Under the pieces are notes generated by a model that searched no databases, was not told the DNA's origin, and saw only the letters and a list, made by a program, of their open reading frames with translations. A DNA stretch of 64,000 nt from NCBI RefSeq assembly GCF_014837235.1, contig NZ_JACYFT010000003.1, positions 267,660 to 331,659 on the forward strand, in the 5' to 3' direction. Source of the DNA: Limnohabitans radicicola (GTDB taxonomy: Bacteria > Pseudomonadota > Gammaproteobacteria > Burkholderiales > Burkholderiaceae_C). This document shows, in pieces, positions 1-8,944 of the stretch. The stretch's first letter is position 1. The number at the start of each line of letters is the position of its first letter. The position numbers and the translations under genes were made by a program.

Positions 1-532
1 GTCTTTGTCGGCCTGTTTTGGCTGTCCGATGGAGGGCGATGTGCCGCAAGCCGAGGTGCTGCGGTGGGCGCAGCGTTTTGCCGATCTGGGCGTGCGGGGC
101 CTCACGATTTGCGACACCACAGGTATGGCCCATCCAGAGCAGGTGGCACGCATGTGTGATGTGCTTCAGGCGCGTTTTGCACATTTGCAGCTGACACTGC
201 ATTTTCACAACACCCGAGGCATGGGCCTGGCCAATGTGCTGGCTGCTGCGCAGTCTGGCATTGACCGTTTTGACGGCTCCTTGGGGGGCTTGGGAGGGTG
301 CCCTTATGCACCCGGTGCGAGCGGCAACATCAGCAGCGAAGACGCGATCCATATGCTGGATGCGATGGGCTATGACACGGGCATAGACCTCGCGCGTTTG
401 TTGCCTATCGCCCGTGAACTGCCCGCCATTGTTGGCCATACCGTGCCCGGACAGGTCGCCCAGAGCGGCATGATCACCGATCTGCACCCAGCGCCGCCCT
501 CGGTGGCCGAACTGAAAAAGGAGTTTCAATGA
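1..532 (+). CDS. hydroxymethylglutaryl-CoA lyase-like protein, C-terminal part
   Basis: The open frame runs in from the left edge, so the 5' end is missing; the TTG at position 5 is internal. The visible 176 residues match the C-terminal half of HMG-CoA lyase-type TIM barrels, which cleave 3-hydroxy-3-methylglutaryl-CoA or related 3-hydroxyacyl-CoAs to acetyl-CoA and a keto acid. Seen motifs: FGCPMEG, a DTTGMAHP strand, HFHNTRG (metal-binding His pair) and the family signature GLGGCPYAPGASGN with the catalytic Cys loop. The stop overlaps the next start (ATGA), so it is translationally coupled to the VOC gene; the Bug receptor follows. Exact substrate is not readable. Confidence 0.88.
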   Translation, partial: SLSACFGCPMEGDVPQAEVLRWAQRFADLGVRGLTICDTTGMAHPEQVARMCDVLQARFAHLQLTLHFHNTRGMGLANVLAAAQSGIDRFDGSLGGLGGCPYAPGASGNISSEDAIHMLDAMGYDTGIDLARLLPIARELPAIVGHTVPGQVAQSGMITDLHPAPPSVAELKKEFQ

Positions 533-921
533 TCGATCACCTCGACCACCTCGTTTTGACCACTGCGCGTGAAGCCGCGTGTGTCGATTTCTATACCCGT
601 GTCCTGGGCATGCAGTTGGAAAGCTTTGTCGGCGGCACGCCCCCTGTTGAGCGCAGGGCCTTCAAGTTTGGCAACCAGAAAATCAATTTGCATGTGCAGG
701 GCTCTGAGTTCGAGCCCAAGGCTCATTTGCCCGTTCCCGGTGCGCTCGATCTGTGCTTCATCGTGCAAGGTACGCTCGAAGAGGTGCAGGCGCACCTGGC
801 GCAATGCCAGTGGCCCATTGTCGAAGGTCCGGTGGTCCGCACGGGTGCCACGGGCAAGATCCGCTCGGTCTATGTGCGCGACCCCGACCACAACCTGATT
901 GAGCTCTCGGTACTGATTTGA
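529..921 (+). CDS. VOC family protein (glyoxalase/bleomycin resistance/dioxygenase fold)
   Basis: A 130-residue single vicinal-oxygen-chelate module. It opens with MIDHLDHLVL, placing a likely metal-ligand His at residue 7, and closes with NLIELS, where Glu125 is the usual last ligand; the betaalphabetabetabeta pattern repeats twice. Such proteins bind a divalent metal and act as lyases, isomerases, epimerases or dioxygenases. The start overlaps the stop of the HMG-CoA-lyase-like gene by 4 bases, and the Bug receptor begins 22 bases downstream, so the three form one catabolic operon. A role on an acyl-CoA or keto-acid intermediate is inferred; the substrate is unknown. Confidence 0.85.
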   Translation: MIDHLDHLVLTTAREAACVDFYTRVLGMQLESFVGGTPPVERRAFKFGNQKINLHVQGSEFEPKAHLPVPGALDLCFIVQGTLEEVQAHLAQCQWPIVEGPVVRTGATGKIRSVYVRDPDHNLIELSVLI

Positions 922-943
922 GCGACGAACCCAGGAGAACCAC

Positions 944-1912
944 ATGAAAAAACGCACATTGCTGGTGGCTGTGTCCGGGTGTCTGGGGCTGAGCATGGCC
1001 TGGTCGCAAGCCAAGTTCCCGGACCGCCCGATCACCCTCGTGGTGCCCAGCGCGCCGGGTGGCACCACCGATTTCACGGCACGGCTGATCGCAGAGCCCT
1101 TGTCGCGGGCACTGGGTCAGCCCGTGGTGGTGGACAACAAGGCGGGTGCTTCGGGCAACATCGGCAACCAGGCCGTGGCCAAGGCCAAAGCCGATGGCTA
1201 CACACTGCTGCTGGCCTACAGTGGTTACCAGGTGGGCAACCCGCACCTGTTCAAAAAAGCGGGGTGGGACCCGATCAAGGACTTCGCACCGGTGGCGATG
1301 CTCACCCGTGCACCGCAGGTGCTGGCCGCACGAGCCAATTTGCCCGCCAACAACCTGCGCGAACTCATCGCCTACGCCAAAGCCAACCCGGACAAGCTCA
1401 ACTACGCGTCTTCGGGCAACGGATCGATCCAGCACATTGCAGGTGAACTCTTTAAGCAGATGACGGGCACCGAGATCCAGCACATCCCTTACAAAGGCGC
1501 TGGTCCGGCTGTGCAGGACTTGCTCGGTGCTCAGGTGGACCTGTTCTTCACCACCCCGGCATCGGTGGTGAGTCACATCAAGGCGGACAAGCTCAAAGGT
1601 CTGGCTGTCACCAGCAATGCCCGGCTGACTTCCTTGCCGCAGGTGCCCACCGCGCGCGAGTCGGATCTCAAGGACTTCACACTGGACTCCTGGTTTGCCC
1701 TGTATGCGCCCGCTGGCACGCCTGCCGAGGTGGTGCAAGTGCTCAGCAATGAAGTGGGCAAAATCCTGGCCACAGCGGAGGTGAAGAAAAAAGCAGAAGA
1801 GGCAGGCACCCAGGTGGATTACATGGGGCCTGCTGCATTGGCTGACTACACCCGCAAGGAACTGGCCTTCTGGGGCCGGGTGATCCAGAGCGCCAAAATT
1901 TCAGCCGATTGA
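944..1912 (+). CDS. Bug-family TTT substrate-binding protein
   Basis: A 322-residue periplasmic binding protein of the Bug family, the solute receptors of tripartite tricarboxylate transporters. It has a Sec signal peptide (MKKRTLLVAVSG...MAWSQA) and the family landmarks: PITLVVPSAPGGTTDFTAR near the N-terminus, VVVDNKAGASGNIG, an ADGYTLL strand, IPYKGAGPAVQDLLGAQVD and the C-terminal FALYAPAGTPAEVV. AGGAGA lies just upstream of the ATG. It is third in an operon with the HMG-CoA-lyase-like and VOC genes, so it probably imports an organic acid that they degrade (inference). No TctA or TctB membrane partner is encoded nearby. Confidence 0.92.
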   Translation: MKKRTLLVAVSGCLGLSMAWSQAKFPDRPITLVVPSAPGGTTDFTARLIAEPLSRALGQPVVVDNKAGASGNIGNQAVAKAKADGYTLLLAYSGYQVGNPHLFKKAGWDPIKDFAPVAMLTRAPQVLAARANLPANNLRELIAYAKANPDKLNYASSGNGSIQHIAGELFKQMTGTEIQHIPYKGAGPAVQDLLGAQVDLFFTTPASVVSHIKADKLKGLAVTSNARLTSLPQVPTARESDLKDFTLDSWFALYAPAGTPAEVVQVLSNEVGKILATAEVKKKAEEAGTQVDYMGPAALADYTRKELAFWGRVIQSAKISAD

Positions 1913-1995
1913 GTGACTGGCCAAGGGCCAAATGGGTGATGTCTTAAAAGCCTTTATCCTCTTGCGCTGTGTTTATTGCCTGAGATGTTGTCACC

Positions 1996-3294
1996 ATGAA
2001 CGATCCCCAAACCGTGTTGCGCCAGCTGTACGACGTTGCGGTGCAACGCGCCTTGCCGCTGCACAACACCGCGGCCCATTTGCCACCACCGCCCAAAGGC
2101 CGCACGCTGGTGCTGGGTGCAGGCAAGGCGGGCGGCGCCATGGCGCAGGCGGTCGAGGCGCTGTGGCCCCAGCATGCCCCTTTGTCGGGCCTGGTGGTGA
2201 CGCGTTATGGCCACACCCCGCCGCGTCCTGAGGGTTTGCCTGCGCGCATCGAGGTCGTGGAGGCCTCGCACCCCGTGCCCGATGCGGCGGGCTTGCAGGC
2301 GGCCGAGCGCATTCTGGCGCTGACCCAAGGCCTCACGGCCGATGACCTGGTGCTGTGCCTCATTTCGGGCGGTGGCTCGGCGCTGCTGACCCTGCCTGCC
2401 GAGGGCCTGAGTCTGGAGGACAAGCAAAGCATCAACCGTCAGTTGCTCGCCAGCGGTGCCAACATCGCCGAGATGAACTGCGTGCGCAAGCACCTCTCGC
2501 GCATCAAGGGCGGTCGCCTGGCGGCGGCGTGCGCCCCGGCGCGGGTGGTCACGCTCACCATCAGCGATGTGCCGGGCGATGACCCGTCCATCATCGCCAG
2601 CGGCCCCACGGTGCCCGATGCCACCACCTTTGCCGACGCGCTGGCCATCTTGCAGCGCTATGCGATCGACGTGCCCGATGCCGCCTTGCAGGCGCTGCGC
2701 AGCGGTGCGTGGGAGACGCCCAAACCCGGCTCGCCCGTCTTTGAAGGTCACCACGTGCACATGATCGCAACCCCTCAGCAGTCACTGGAGGCCGCAGCCG
2801 ATGCAGCGCGTGCGATGGGCTTGAACGCCTACATCCTCAGCGATGAAATTGAAGGCGAGTCGCGCGAGGTGGGCAAGGTGCATGCGGCGCTGGCCCGCGC
2901 TGCCGCCAAAGGGCAGGGGCCTTTCGTCAAGCCCTGCGTGATCTTGAGCGGGGGCGAGACCACCGTGACCATCAAACCGCAAGCTGCGGGCACGCCCCGT
3001 GGGCGCGGAGGTCGGGCCGGTGAGTTCTGCATGGGCCTGGCGCAGGCCCTGCAAGGTCAGCCGGGGGTGTGGGCGCTGGCGGCCGACACCGACGGCATCG
3101 ACGGCGTGGAAGACAACGCCGGGGCCCGCGTGGCACCCGACACCCTGGCGCGTGCATTGGCGTTGGGCCACAAGGTGGATGCGTACCTGCAGCGCAACGA
3201 TGCCTATGGTTACTTCGAGGCACTGGGCGATCTGGTCATCACCGGACCCACACACACCAATGTGAACGACTTCCGCGCCATGCTGGTGATGTGA
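1996..3294 (+). CDS. glycerate 2-kinase, MOFRL/TtuD type (older name: hydroxypyruvate reductase)
   Basis: A 432-residue protein of the DUF4147/MOFRL family, which phosphorylates D-glycerate to 2-phosphoglycerate with ATP. The N-terminal half shows GAGKAGGAMA and the glycine-rich SGGGSALL loop, followed by ISDVPGDDPSIIASGPT. The C-terminal MOFRL half shows SGGETTVT, GRGGRAGEF and DTDGIDGVEDNAGA. Length is normal for the family. An 83-base gap separates it from the Bug gene and no strong Shine-Dalgarno is seen. Family members called TtuD/GckA work in tartrate, glyoxylate or glycerate use; the operon context here does not decide between them. Confidence 0.92.
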   Translation: MNDPQTVLRQLYDVAVQRALPLHNTAAHLPPPPKGRTLVLGAGKAGGAMAQAVEALWPQHAPLSGLVVTRYGHTPPRPEGLPARIEVVEASHPVPDAAGLQAAERILALTQGLTADDLVLCLISGGGSALLTLPAEGLSLEDKQSINRQLLASGANIAEMNCVRKHLSRIKGGRLAAACAPARVVTLTISDVPGDDPSIIASGPTVPDATTFADALAILQRYAIDVPDAALQALRSGAWETPKPGSPVFEGHHVHMIATPQQSLEAAADAARAMGLNAYILSDEIEGESREVGKVHAALARAAAKGQGPFVKPCVILSGGETTVTIKPQAAGTPRGRGGRAGEFCMGLAQALQGQPGVWALAADTDGIDGVEDNAGARVAPDTLARALALGHKVDAYLQRNDAYGYFEALGDLVITGPTHTNVNDFRAMLVM

Positions 3295-3336
3295 AGCACC
3301 GGTGCCGCTGGGGGGCGGCGGCTGCCGACGCGTCGT

Positions 3337-3350
3337 TTGATCCGGATCAA
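3337..3350. promoter_or_regulatory. FNR/Anr-type box (perfect palindrome)
   Basis: TTGATCCGGATCAA is an exact TTGAT-N4-ATCAA palindrome; with one extra pair it reads TTTGATCCGGATCAAA. It lies 35 bases upstream of the Crp/Fnr regulator start at 3386, so it could sit at an activating or a repressing position depending on the unknown transcript start. The downstream regulator carries the E-xx-S-R recognition helix that reads this kind of half-site, so autoregulation is possible. Confidence 0.75.
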
Positions 3351-3385
3351 AACAACAAGACCCCACCTCTGGCACATTGGGCACC

Positions 3386-4039
3386 ATGTTGCCCGCACCC
3401 CTTGCCCCGTCTGCTGCAGCCCAGCGTCTCGCGCCTGGCGCCGTGCTGTTGCGCCGTGGCGAGTGCACCAGCCAGGTGCTCCATGTGGACCAAGGGCGGG
3501 TCATGCTGGGCATTCTGGAGCGCGGTACCTTGCACCACCAATTGGGTGTGGTCGAAGGTCCTTTTTGGCTGGAAGCGGCTTCGGGACTGTTGGGTTTGCC
3601 CCATGCGGTCGACGCCGTGGCCGAAACCGAAGTCAGCATGTACCCGGTGGCGCTGTCGGATTTTCGGGCCCATGTGGACAGCTTGCCCGAGCCGTCCAGA
3701 ACCCTGTTGACCGACCTGGCCAAAGCACAGCGCCAACAAACCGAAGTGGCCGTCAGCCGTCTGGCCAAGGATGCCGATGCGCGCTGTGCCGAGTGGTTGC
3801 TCAACCATGCCGAACGTGACACGGCTTCAGGCCGCTTGCAGGTGAACCTGAGTGAGCGCAAACGCGCGATTGCTGCACAGTTGGGCATTGCGCCTGAGAC
3901 GCTGTCGCGCATGCTCAAACAGTTGCGTGAGCGCGACCTGATCAGTGGTCGTGGTCGCGTGCTGCAGCTGATCAATCTCGACGCTTTGCGTCAGCTGGCA
4001 GGTGTTGGCGTTTCTGAGCGCCAGCACGTGCCAGCTTAG
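3386..4039 (+). CDS. Crp/Fnr family transcriptional regulator
   Basis: A 217-residue regulator with an N-terminal cyclic-nucleotide-binding-type beta barrel (about residues 10-110), a dimerisation helix and a C-terminal winged helix. The recognition helix reads APETLSRML, with the Glu, Ser and Arg of FNR that contact TTGAT. The N-terminal part lacks the four-Cys cluster of oxygen-sensing FNR; only two Cys occur in the whole protein (RGECTS and ARCAEW). It is therefore more like Dnr/NnrR or other effector-sensing members than FNR itself (inference). The ATG at 3386 is preferred to an upstream TTG at 3377. A perfect FNR-type box lies upstream. Confidence 0.88.
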   Translation: MLPAPLAPSAAAQRLAPGAVLLRRGECTSQVLHVDQGRVMLGILERGTLHHQLGVVEGPFWLEAASGLLGLPHAVDAVAETEVSMYPVALSDFRAHVDSLPEPSRTLLTDLAKAQRQQTEVAVSRLAKDADARCAEWLLNHAERDTASGRLQVNLSERKRAIAAQLGIAPETLSRMLKQLRERDLISGRGRVLQLINLDALRQLAGVGVSERQHVPA

Positions 4040-4048
4040 GCCGCTGTC

Positions 4049-5041
4049 TCAGTCACCCACAATTTTGCGTTCGCGGATGATGGCGCCAAACCGTTTGGAG
4101 TCGTCTGCTGCACGTGCGCCAAACTCGGCAGGCGTCAAGGGCAGGGCTTCTCCACCCAGGTTCTGGATGCGGTCTTTGAGCGCCTGTGTGCCGAGGATGC
4201 GGTTGACCTCGCGGTTGATGCGGGCGACCACATCTGCAGGCGTGCCTGCGGGGGCATAAAAGCCAAACACCGAATCGGCATCAAAACCTTTGAGGCCCGC
4301 CTCATGCAGCGTGGGCACGTCTGGGAACAAGGGCGAGCGTTTCATGCTGCCGACAGCCAGCAGCTTGAGTTTGCCCGCGCGCACTTGGCCCAGGCCAATG
4401 CCGGGGTCAAAGTAATAGTCCAGCTGGCCGGCCAACACGTCTTGCAGCGCAGGTGCTGCGCCGCGGTAGGGCACATGCACAGCAAACAGGCCCGCCTGGC
4501 TTTTCATCATTTCACCGGCCAGGTGCGGCGAGCTGCCGTTGCCTGCCGAGCCATACGACAGGCGACCGGGGTTGGCTTTGACGTAGGCCAGAAATTCCTG
4601 GATGTTGTTGGCCGGGAAGTTGGGCTTGGCCACCAGGAACACCAGCACCCGCGCGGCCGATGCCACGGGCACCAGGTCTTTGGCCGGGTCAAAGGGCATG
4701 CGGGCGTAGATGTGTGGGTTGACCGAGACCATGCCGCCCGAGCTCATGAGCAGGGTGTAGCCGTCGGCAGGTGACTTGGCCACCAGCTCTCCACCCAGAT
4801 TGCCGTTGGCGCCGCCTTTGTTTTCGATGACCACAGCTTGGCCCAAAGCTTCGCCCAGAGGCACGCCAATGGCCCGGGCGATCTGGTCGGCTGCGCCACC
4901 TGGCGGAAAGTTCACCACGATCTTGACCGGCTTGCTGGGCCAGCTTTGCGCGGCTGCGCTCAGGCACAGTGCAGGGCCGGTGATGACCGCCAGCAACGCA
5001 GTGCCCAGCACACGCCGTGTGAAGAAACCTGTTTTTTTCAT
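4049..5041 (-). CDS. Bug-family TTT substrate-binding protein
   Basis: A 330-residue periplasmic receptor: signal peptide MKKTGFFTRRVLGTALL...LSAAAQ, then KIVVNFPPGGAADQIAR, VVIENKGGANGNLGG, ADGYTLL, VPYRGAAPALQDVLAGQLD and FGFYAPAGTPADVV. The ATG at 5041 is chosen over an upstream in-frame start because AAGGAG lies at good spacing and the signal peptide starts there. It follows iorB by 51 bases on the same strand and may be co-transcribed with iorAB, which suggests an aromatic or branched keto/organic acid ligand (inference). It converges with the Crp/Fnr gene. Confidence 0.92.
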   Translation of the reverse strand: MKKTGFFTRRVLGTALLAVITGPALCLSAAAQSWPSKPVKIVVNFPPGGAADQIARAIGVPLGEALGQAVVIENKGGANGNLGGELVAKSPADGYTLLMSSGGMVSVNPHIYARMPFDPAKDLVPVASAARVLVFLVAKPNFPANNIQEFLAYVKANPGRLSYGSAGNGSSPHLAGEMMKSQAGLFAVHVPYRGAAPALQDVLAGQLDYYFDPGIGLGQVRAGKLKLLAVGSMKRSPLFPDVPTLHEAGLKGFDADSVFGFYAPAGTPADVVARINREVNRILGTQALKDRIQNLGGEALPLTPAEFGARAADDSKRFGAIIRERKIVGD

Positions 5042-5092
5042 ATTTGTCTCCTTGAAGTTGGTGGGTGTGTCTTTGGCCATGCCAGGGCCAGT

Positions 5093-6670
5093 TCAGGTTT
5101 TTTGCAGTCTCGGATTTTTCATCCAGAGCACAGGTTGTTCTTTGACAGGGCGCGCTGGCGCACCGTGTTGCAGCAAGGCCTGGTCGAGCGCTTGACCGGC
5201 TTCGTCTTGCAGGGCGGCCTGACGGATGCGGGCCACGGCCTCAGCCTGCTCGGCCACAGGCACTGGGGAGGCCGGGCCGCACACATGGCGCAGGATGTGG
5301 AGCAGGTTGTCCTTGCCGCGTTCGTTGGTGCTGCCGTAGCCTTTGATGAGCTGCCCGCAACGCGCCAACTCCAGACCCAGTGCGGGCGACAGACGTGTGG
5401 CGGCCTCGATCCCGCCCAGCCATTCTTCGATCAAGGCTTGCTCGGTGGCATAGCGGCTGCCCAAGGGGCGCAGCACACGCAGGCTGGCCAATAGGCGCAA
5501 GCTGGCCATGCCCCACAGCGCGTGCCGCGCAACTTTGAGTGGCATAGACCAAGGCGCAAGGCCTCGGGCCACCCGGGCGCGGTCCCAGCGCAGCAACCGC
5601 TTGGCCAAGCCCTGTGGCAAGAGTGCTGCCAATTCGGGTACGCCTGGCTTGAAGTGGTCGTAGACCTTGAGCACATCGCCTTCTTTGGCTTTGACTTCCT
5701 GCGTCACGCGGTCCCAGCGGCTGGCGCGGCTTTTCAGATCGGCCACGCGGATGATGTCGTCAAACGCCATCCACAGGGCCAGCCAGCGGGTGGCTTCAAG
5801 CGTCACGGGGCGGGTGTTGCCAGGTGAGTTGGATTCCGTATTCAGCAGGCGTTCGAGCCGCTGCACGTACAAACGGGCGTAAGCGGGGCTTTGGTATTCC
5901 ACCAGGCGCTGGTGGGCCAGGGCCATCAAGGGGTGCAGCTCTGCTGGAAATTTGGCAGCCACATCGGCAGGCAGAACAGCCGATGCAGCGGGCGCAACCA
6001 CGGCAGGTTTCATCACATGCTCGACATACTGCGCCTGCTCGCGCTGTCGCGTGACCACATCAAAGGCCAGCGCAAAGCCGCGCAAACTGGCCTTGGCCGA
6101 GCTGCTGGTGCCCGCCAACACGGCTTCATAATGCGACCGCGTAAAAGGCAGCAAGCCACTGCCCGCAATGGCTCCCAACATGACGGCGCTGACCATGGTG
6201 CCGCTTTGCTGGCACAAACTGGCCATGTCCATCACATGGTGGCGCTGGCTGTGCGCAGCCACCACATCGAGCAGCGGACCTTCAGGTCGGCGGCCATCGC
6301 CCATGGTCATCTTCTCGGCGGTGGTCAGCGCCCGCGACGAGGCGCTGATCACCAGCGTGCGGTCGCTTGAAGCCAGGCCGTTGCCAATTTGGCGTGCGGT
6401 CTCCAGCAACTCAGACGACACCAGCGCATCGAGCCTGCCCGGCAGCGGGTTCAGGCCCAGCACCGGCAAGCGGCCTTGCAGCTGGCTGTGGGGCAGGGGG
6501 TAGACCTCCAGGTAATAGGTGGTGGCCCCGGTGCGTTGCGCCACACCGGGGATGGAGGTGGCTTGGGCCGGGTAGCCTGCGTGGCGGGCCACGTCGACCA
6601 GCCAGTCGGCCAGCACGCCGCCGCCTTCACCGCCCAAGGCGCACAGCAAAATCGAAATCGGTTGGGTCAT
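5093..6670 (-). CDS. iorB: indolepyruvate oxidoreductase subunit beta (long form with C-terminal DUF6537-type region)
   Basis: A 525-residue protein. Residues 1 to about 200 form the pyruvate:ferredoxin oxidoreductase gamma-type domain (ISILLCALGGEGGGVLADWL and GVAQRTGATTYYLE are characteristic of IorB). The remaining 300 residues match the long C-terminal region found in proteobacterial IorB and fused IOR proteins. With IorA it converts arylpyruvates and CoA to arylacetyl-CoA and CO2, reducing ferredoxin or another acceptor. The start MTQPISILLC at 6670 is chosen because the family begins there; the open frame extends further upstream but overlaps iorA. It lies 23 bases after iorA. Confidence 0.9.
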   Translation of the reverse strand: MTQPISILLCALGGEGGGVLADWLVDVARHAGYPAQATSIPGVAQRTGATTYYLEVYPLPHSQLQGRLPVLGLNPLPGRLDALVSSELLETARQIGNGLASSDRTLVISASSRALTTAEKMTMGDGRRPEGPLLDVVAAHSQRHHVMDMASLCQQSGTMVSAVMLGAIAGSGLLPFTRSHYEAVLAGTSSSAKASLRGFALAFDVVTRQREQAQYVEHVMKPAVVAPAASAVLPADVAAKFPAELHPLMALAHQRLVEYQSPAYARLYVQRLERLLNTESNSPGNTRPVTLEATRWLALWMAFDDIIRVADLKSRASRWDRVTQEVKAKEGDVLKVYDHFKPGVPELAALLPQGLAKRLLRWDRARVARGLAPWSMPLKVARHALWGMASLRLLASLRVLRPLGSRYATEQALIEEWLGGIEAATRLSPALGLELARCGQLIKGYGSTNERGKDNLLHILRHVCGPASPVPVAEQAEAVARIRQAALQDEAGQALDQALLQHGAPARPVKEQPVLWMKNPRLQKT

Positions 6671-6693
6671 GGTGTGTCTCTGGAATAGGCGTT

Positions 6694-8850
6694 TCAAGCG
6701 GGTTGCAACCAGCGGGTGGCCAGGCCTTGCCAGCGGGCCCACAGACGTTCGTGCCACTTGGGGTTTTGCACCACTTCGGCGCGGTAAAACGAGGGACACA
6801 ACGTGGCCGCATGCGCGTTTTCGCCGCACAAGCCGCAGCCCACACAGCCGTCGATCACGGTGGCCACCGGGTCCACTTTCAATGGGTCCGGGTTGTCCTT
6901 GAGCGTGAGGGTGGGGCAGCCCGAGAGGCGAATACAAGCGTGGTCGCCGTTGCACACGTCTTCGTCCACGCCGTACTTCACGCGCTCCACCCGTTCGCCT
7001 TTGGACAGCAGCGAGGCCAGCCAGGGCTTGATGCGGCGCTGGCGTTCCAGCTGACATTCGCCTTCGGCCACGATGACTTTCAGGCCCTGGAACTCGGTGG
7101 TGAAAGCCTCGGTCAAGGTGGCCTGCATGTGGCTCACCTCGTAGGTGTGCACCGTGCGCAGCCACTGCACGCCCAGGCCTTTGAGTGTGGACTCGATGGT
7201 CTGGTTGGTGTGCACCATGCTCTGGCGCTTGTCGCCCGCCAGTTCCTTGGCGATGTCGGTGGGCGTGTTGATGATGTCCTGCGTGCCCGTGGCGGAGGTG
7301 TAGCCGTTCTTGAAGATCAGCAGCACCGCGTCGTCGCCGTTGAACAACGCACTTTGCACGCCCGTGAGCAAGCCGTTGTGCCAGAAGCCGCCGTCGCCCA
7401 TCACCGACAGCACACGCCGCTTCATGACGGGCGACACGCCCGCCCGGCTGGCCAGGCTCATGCCGTAACCCAGGATGGAGTGGCCAAAGGAAAACGGCTC
7501 GAAGGTGGCCAGCGCGTGGCAGCCGATGTCGCCCGCGATGTGCACCGGGCCCACGTCTTGTTGCGCCAGTTTGAGCGCAGAAAACACCGGGCGCTCAGGG
7601 CAGCCAATGCACATGCCCGGTGGCCGTGCGGGTACGGGACTGCCCAAGAGGGTTTGCACTTGCTGGCGGCGCTCGCCGTTGGTGGTCAGCCATTGGCGCG
7701 TGGCCTCGGGCATGGCGTCGGCTTGGTGGCGATCCATGAATTTGAGCAGGCCTTGGGCCATGACCTCGGCGGTGTATTCACCACCCGAGGGCAGCATGTC
7801 TTTGCCGTGCAGCGGGGTTTGCAGATCGAGGCGGCGCAGCATCAGCGCCAGTTCTTGCTCGATGTATTCGGGCTGACCTTCTTCGAGCAGCAGCACCGCC
7901 GATTTGTCCTTGCAGAAATTCACCAACTCGTCGGGCACCAGCGGGTAGGTCACGTTCAGCACCAGCACCGACAGGCGGGTCACGCCAAAGGCATCGGCCA
8001 GGTCGAACTGCTGCAGGGCGCGGATCAGTGTGTTGTAGAGGCCGCCTTGAACGATCAGACCGAGGTGGCGGTGGGTGCTGCCTTCAAAGTGTTCGTTCAG
8101 GCGCTGCTCGGCAATGTATTGGCGGGCGGCGGGCAGGCGGTGCTCGACTTTGCGTTTTTCCTGCGCAAAGGTCACTGGCGGATGCGCCAGCCGCATGTAG
8201 TTGAACCCTGCGGGTTCGTCGATCAGGTGCTTTTTGGACAGCTTGGGGGCCTGGTTGTCCTTGGCCACAAACTGGCCGCGCACATGGCAGGCGCGGATGC
8301 GCAGTTCCATCATCACCGGCATGTTGGAGGCTTCGGACAGCCGGAAACCGTGCTCGACCATGTTGACCATCTGGCCCAGTTCAGGTCGTGGGTCGAGCAG
8401 GCACATGCCCGACTTGAGCGCATAGGCGTGTGTGCGCTCTTGAATGACGCTGGCGCCTTCGCCGTAGTCTTCGCCCACCACGATCAGCACGCCGCCGGTC
8501 ACGCCGGGTGAGGACAGGTTGGACAGCGCATCGGCCGCCACGTTGGTGCCCACAATCGATTTCCAGGTCACTGCACCGCGAATCGGGTAATGGATGGACG
8601 CGCCCAGCATGGCTGCGGCAGAGGCCTCGTTCGAGCAAGCCTCCACATGTACGCCCAGCTCGTCCATGTAAGGCTTGGCCTGCACCATCACATCGAGCAG
8701 GTGCGAGACCGGAGCACCCTGGTAGCCGCCCACATAGCTCACGCCCGACTGCAGCAGGCCCTTGGTGATGGCCAGGATGCCTTCGCCATGAAAGACCTCG
8801 CCTTGGCCCATGCGCAGGGCCTTGATTTCTTCGTGAAATGAAACTTCCAA
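6694..8850 (-). CDS. iorA: indolepyruvate ferredoxin oxidoreductase subunit alpha
   Basis: A 718-residue thiamine-diphosphate enzyme subunit. N-terminal PYR-like domain (GEGILAITKGLLQSGVSYVG; ACSNEASAAAMLGAS), central CIGCPERPVF, a thiamine-diphosphate loop starting GDGGFWHNG with FKNGYTSATG, and a C-terminal ferredoxin-like region with Cys clusters (CNGDHACIRLSGCP and CVGCGLCG). The start is a TTG at 8850 with GGAG eight bases before it; the next in-frame ATG, at 8811, is possible. It is the first gene of iorA-iorB, divergent from a LysR gene with a long inverted repeat in the shared 94-base gap, so LysR control is likely. Confidence 0.92.
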   Translation of the reverse strand: MEVSFHEEIKALRMGQGEVFHGEGILAITKGLLQSGVSYVGGYQGAPVSHLLDVMVQAKPYMDELGVHVEACSNEASAAAMLGASIHYPIRGAVTWKSIVGTNVAADALSNLSSPGVTGGVLIVVGEDYGEGASVIQERTHAYALKSGMCLLDPRPELGQMVNMVEHGFRLSEASNMPVMMELRIRACHVRGQFVAKDNQAPKLSKKHLIDEPAGFNYMRLAHPPVTFAQEKRKVEHRLPAARQYIAEQRLNEHFEGSTHRHLGLIVQGGLYNTLIRALQQFDLADAFGVTRLSVLVLNVTYPLVPDELVNFCKDKSAVLLLEEGQPEYIEQELALMLRRLDLQTPLHGKDMLPSGGEYTAEVMAQGLLKFMDRHQADAMPEATRQWLTTNGERRQQVQTLLGSPVPARPPGMCIGCPERPVFSALKLAQQDVGPVHIAGDIGCHALATFEPFSFGHSILGYGMSLASRAGVSPVMKRRVLSVMGDGGFWHNGLLTGVQSALFNGDDAVLLIFKNGYTSATGTQDIINTPTDIAKELAGDKRQSMVHTNQTIESTLKGLGVQWLRTVHTYEVSHMQATLTEAFTTEFQGLKVIVAEGECQLERQRRIKPWLASLLSKGERVERVKYGVDEDVCNGDHACIRLSGCPTLTLKDNPDPLKVDPVATVIDGCVGCGLCGENAHAATLCPSFYRAEVVQNPKWHERLWARWQGLATRWLQPA

Positions 8851-8907
8851 CGCACGCTCCTTGGGGGGTGGCCCCAGATGGAGGGCCGCAAGTTCATCTT
8901 ACGTATA

Positions 8908-8942
8908 AGCGCATAAAATATTCTTAATAAATGGTATGCGCT
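8908..8942. promoter_or_regulatory. inverted repeat between iorA and the LysR gene (candidate LysR operator)
   Basis: AGCGCATA (8908-8915) and its exact complement TATGCGCT (8935-8942) flank a 19-base AT-rich centre. The repeat ends two bases before the LysR start codon and fills the AT-rich part of the divergent promoter region. A regulator-proximal inverted repeat of this kind is the normal location for a LysR binding site; binding by this protein is inferred. Confidence 0.5.
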
Positions 8943-8944
8943 GA

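Noticed and set aside
5-532. TTG at position 5 as a true start
   Set aside because: Upstream codons remain open to the window edge and the product lacks the N-terminal half of the HMG-CoA lyase fold, so the gene is cut by the window.
6671-7165. N-terminal extension of iorB
   Set aside because: It overlaps iorA entirely and the IorB family begins at MTQPISILLC.
6367-8511. 714-residue open frame on the plus strand
   Set aside because: It is antisense to iorA and iorB, which have full family motifs; the frame is open only because of high GC, and its product is low-complexity His/Ala/Gly text.
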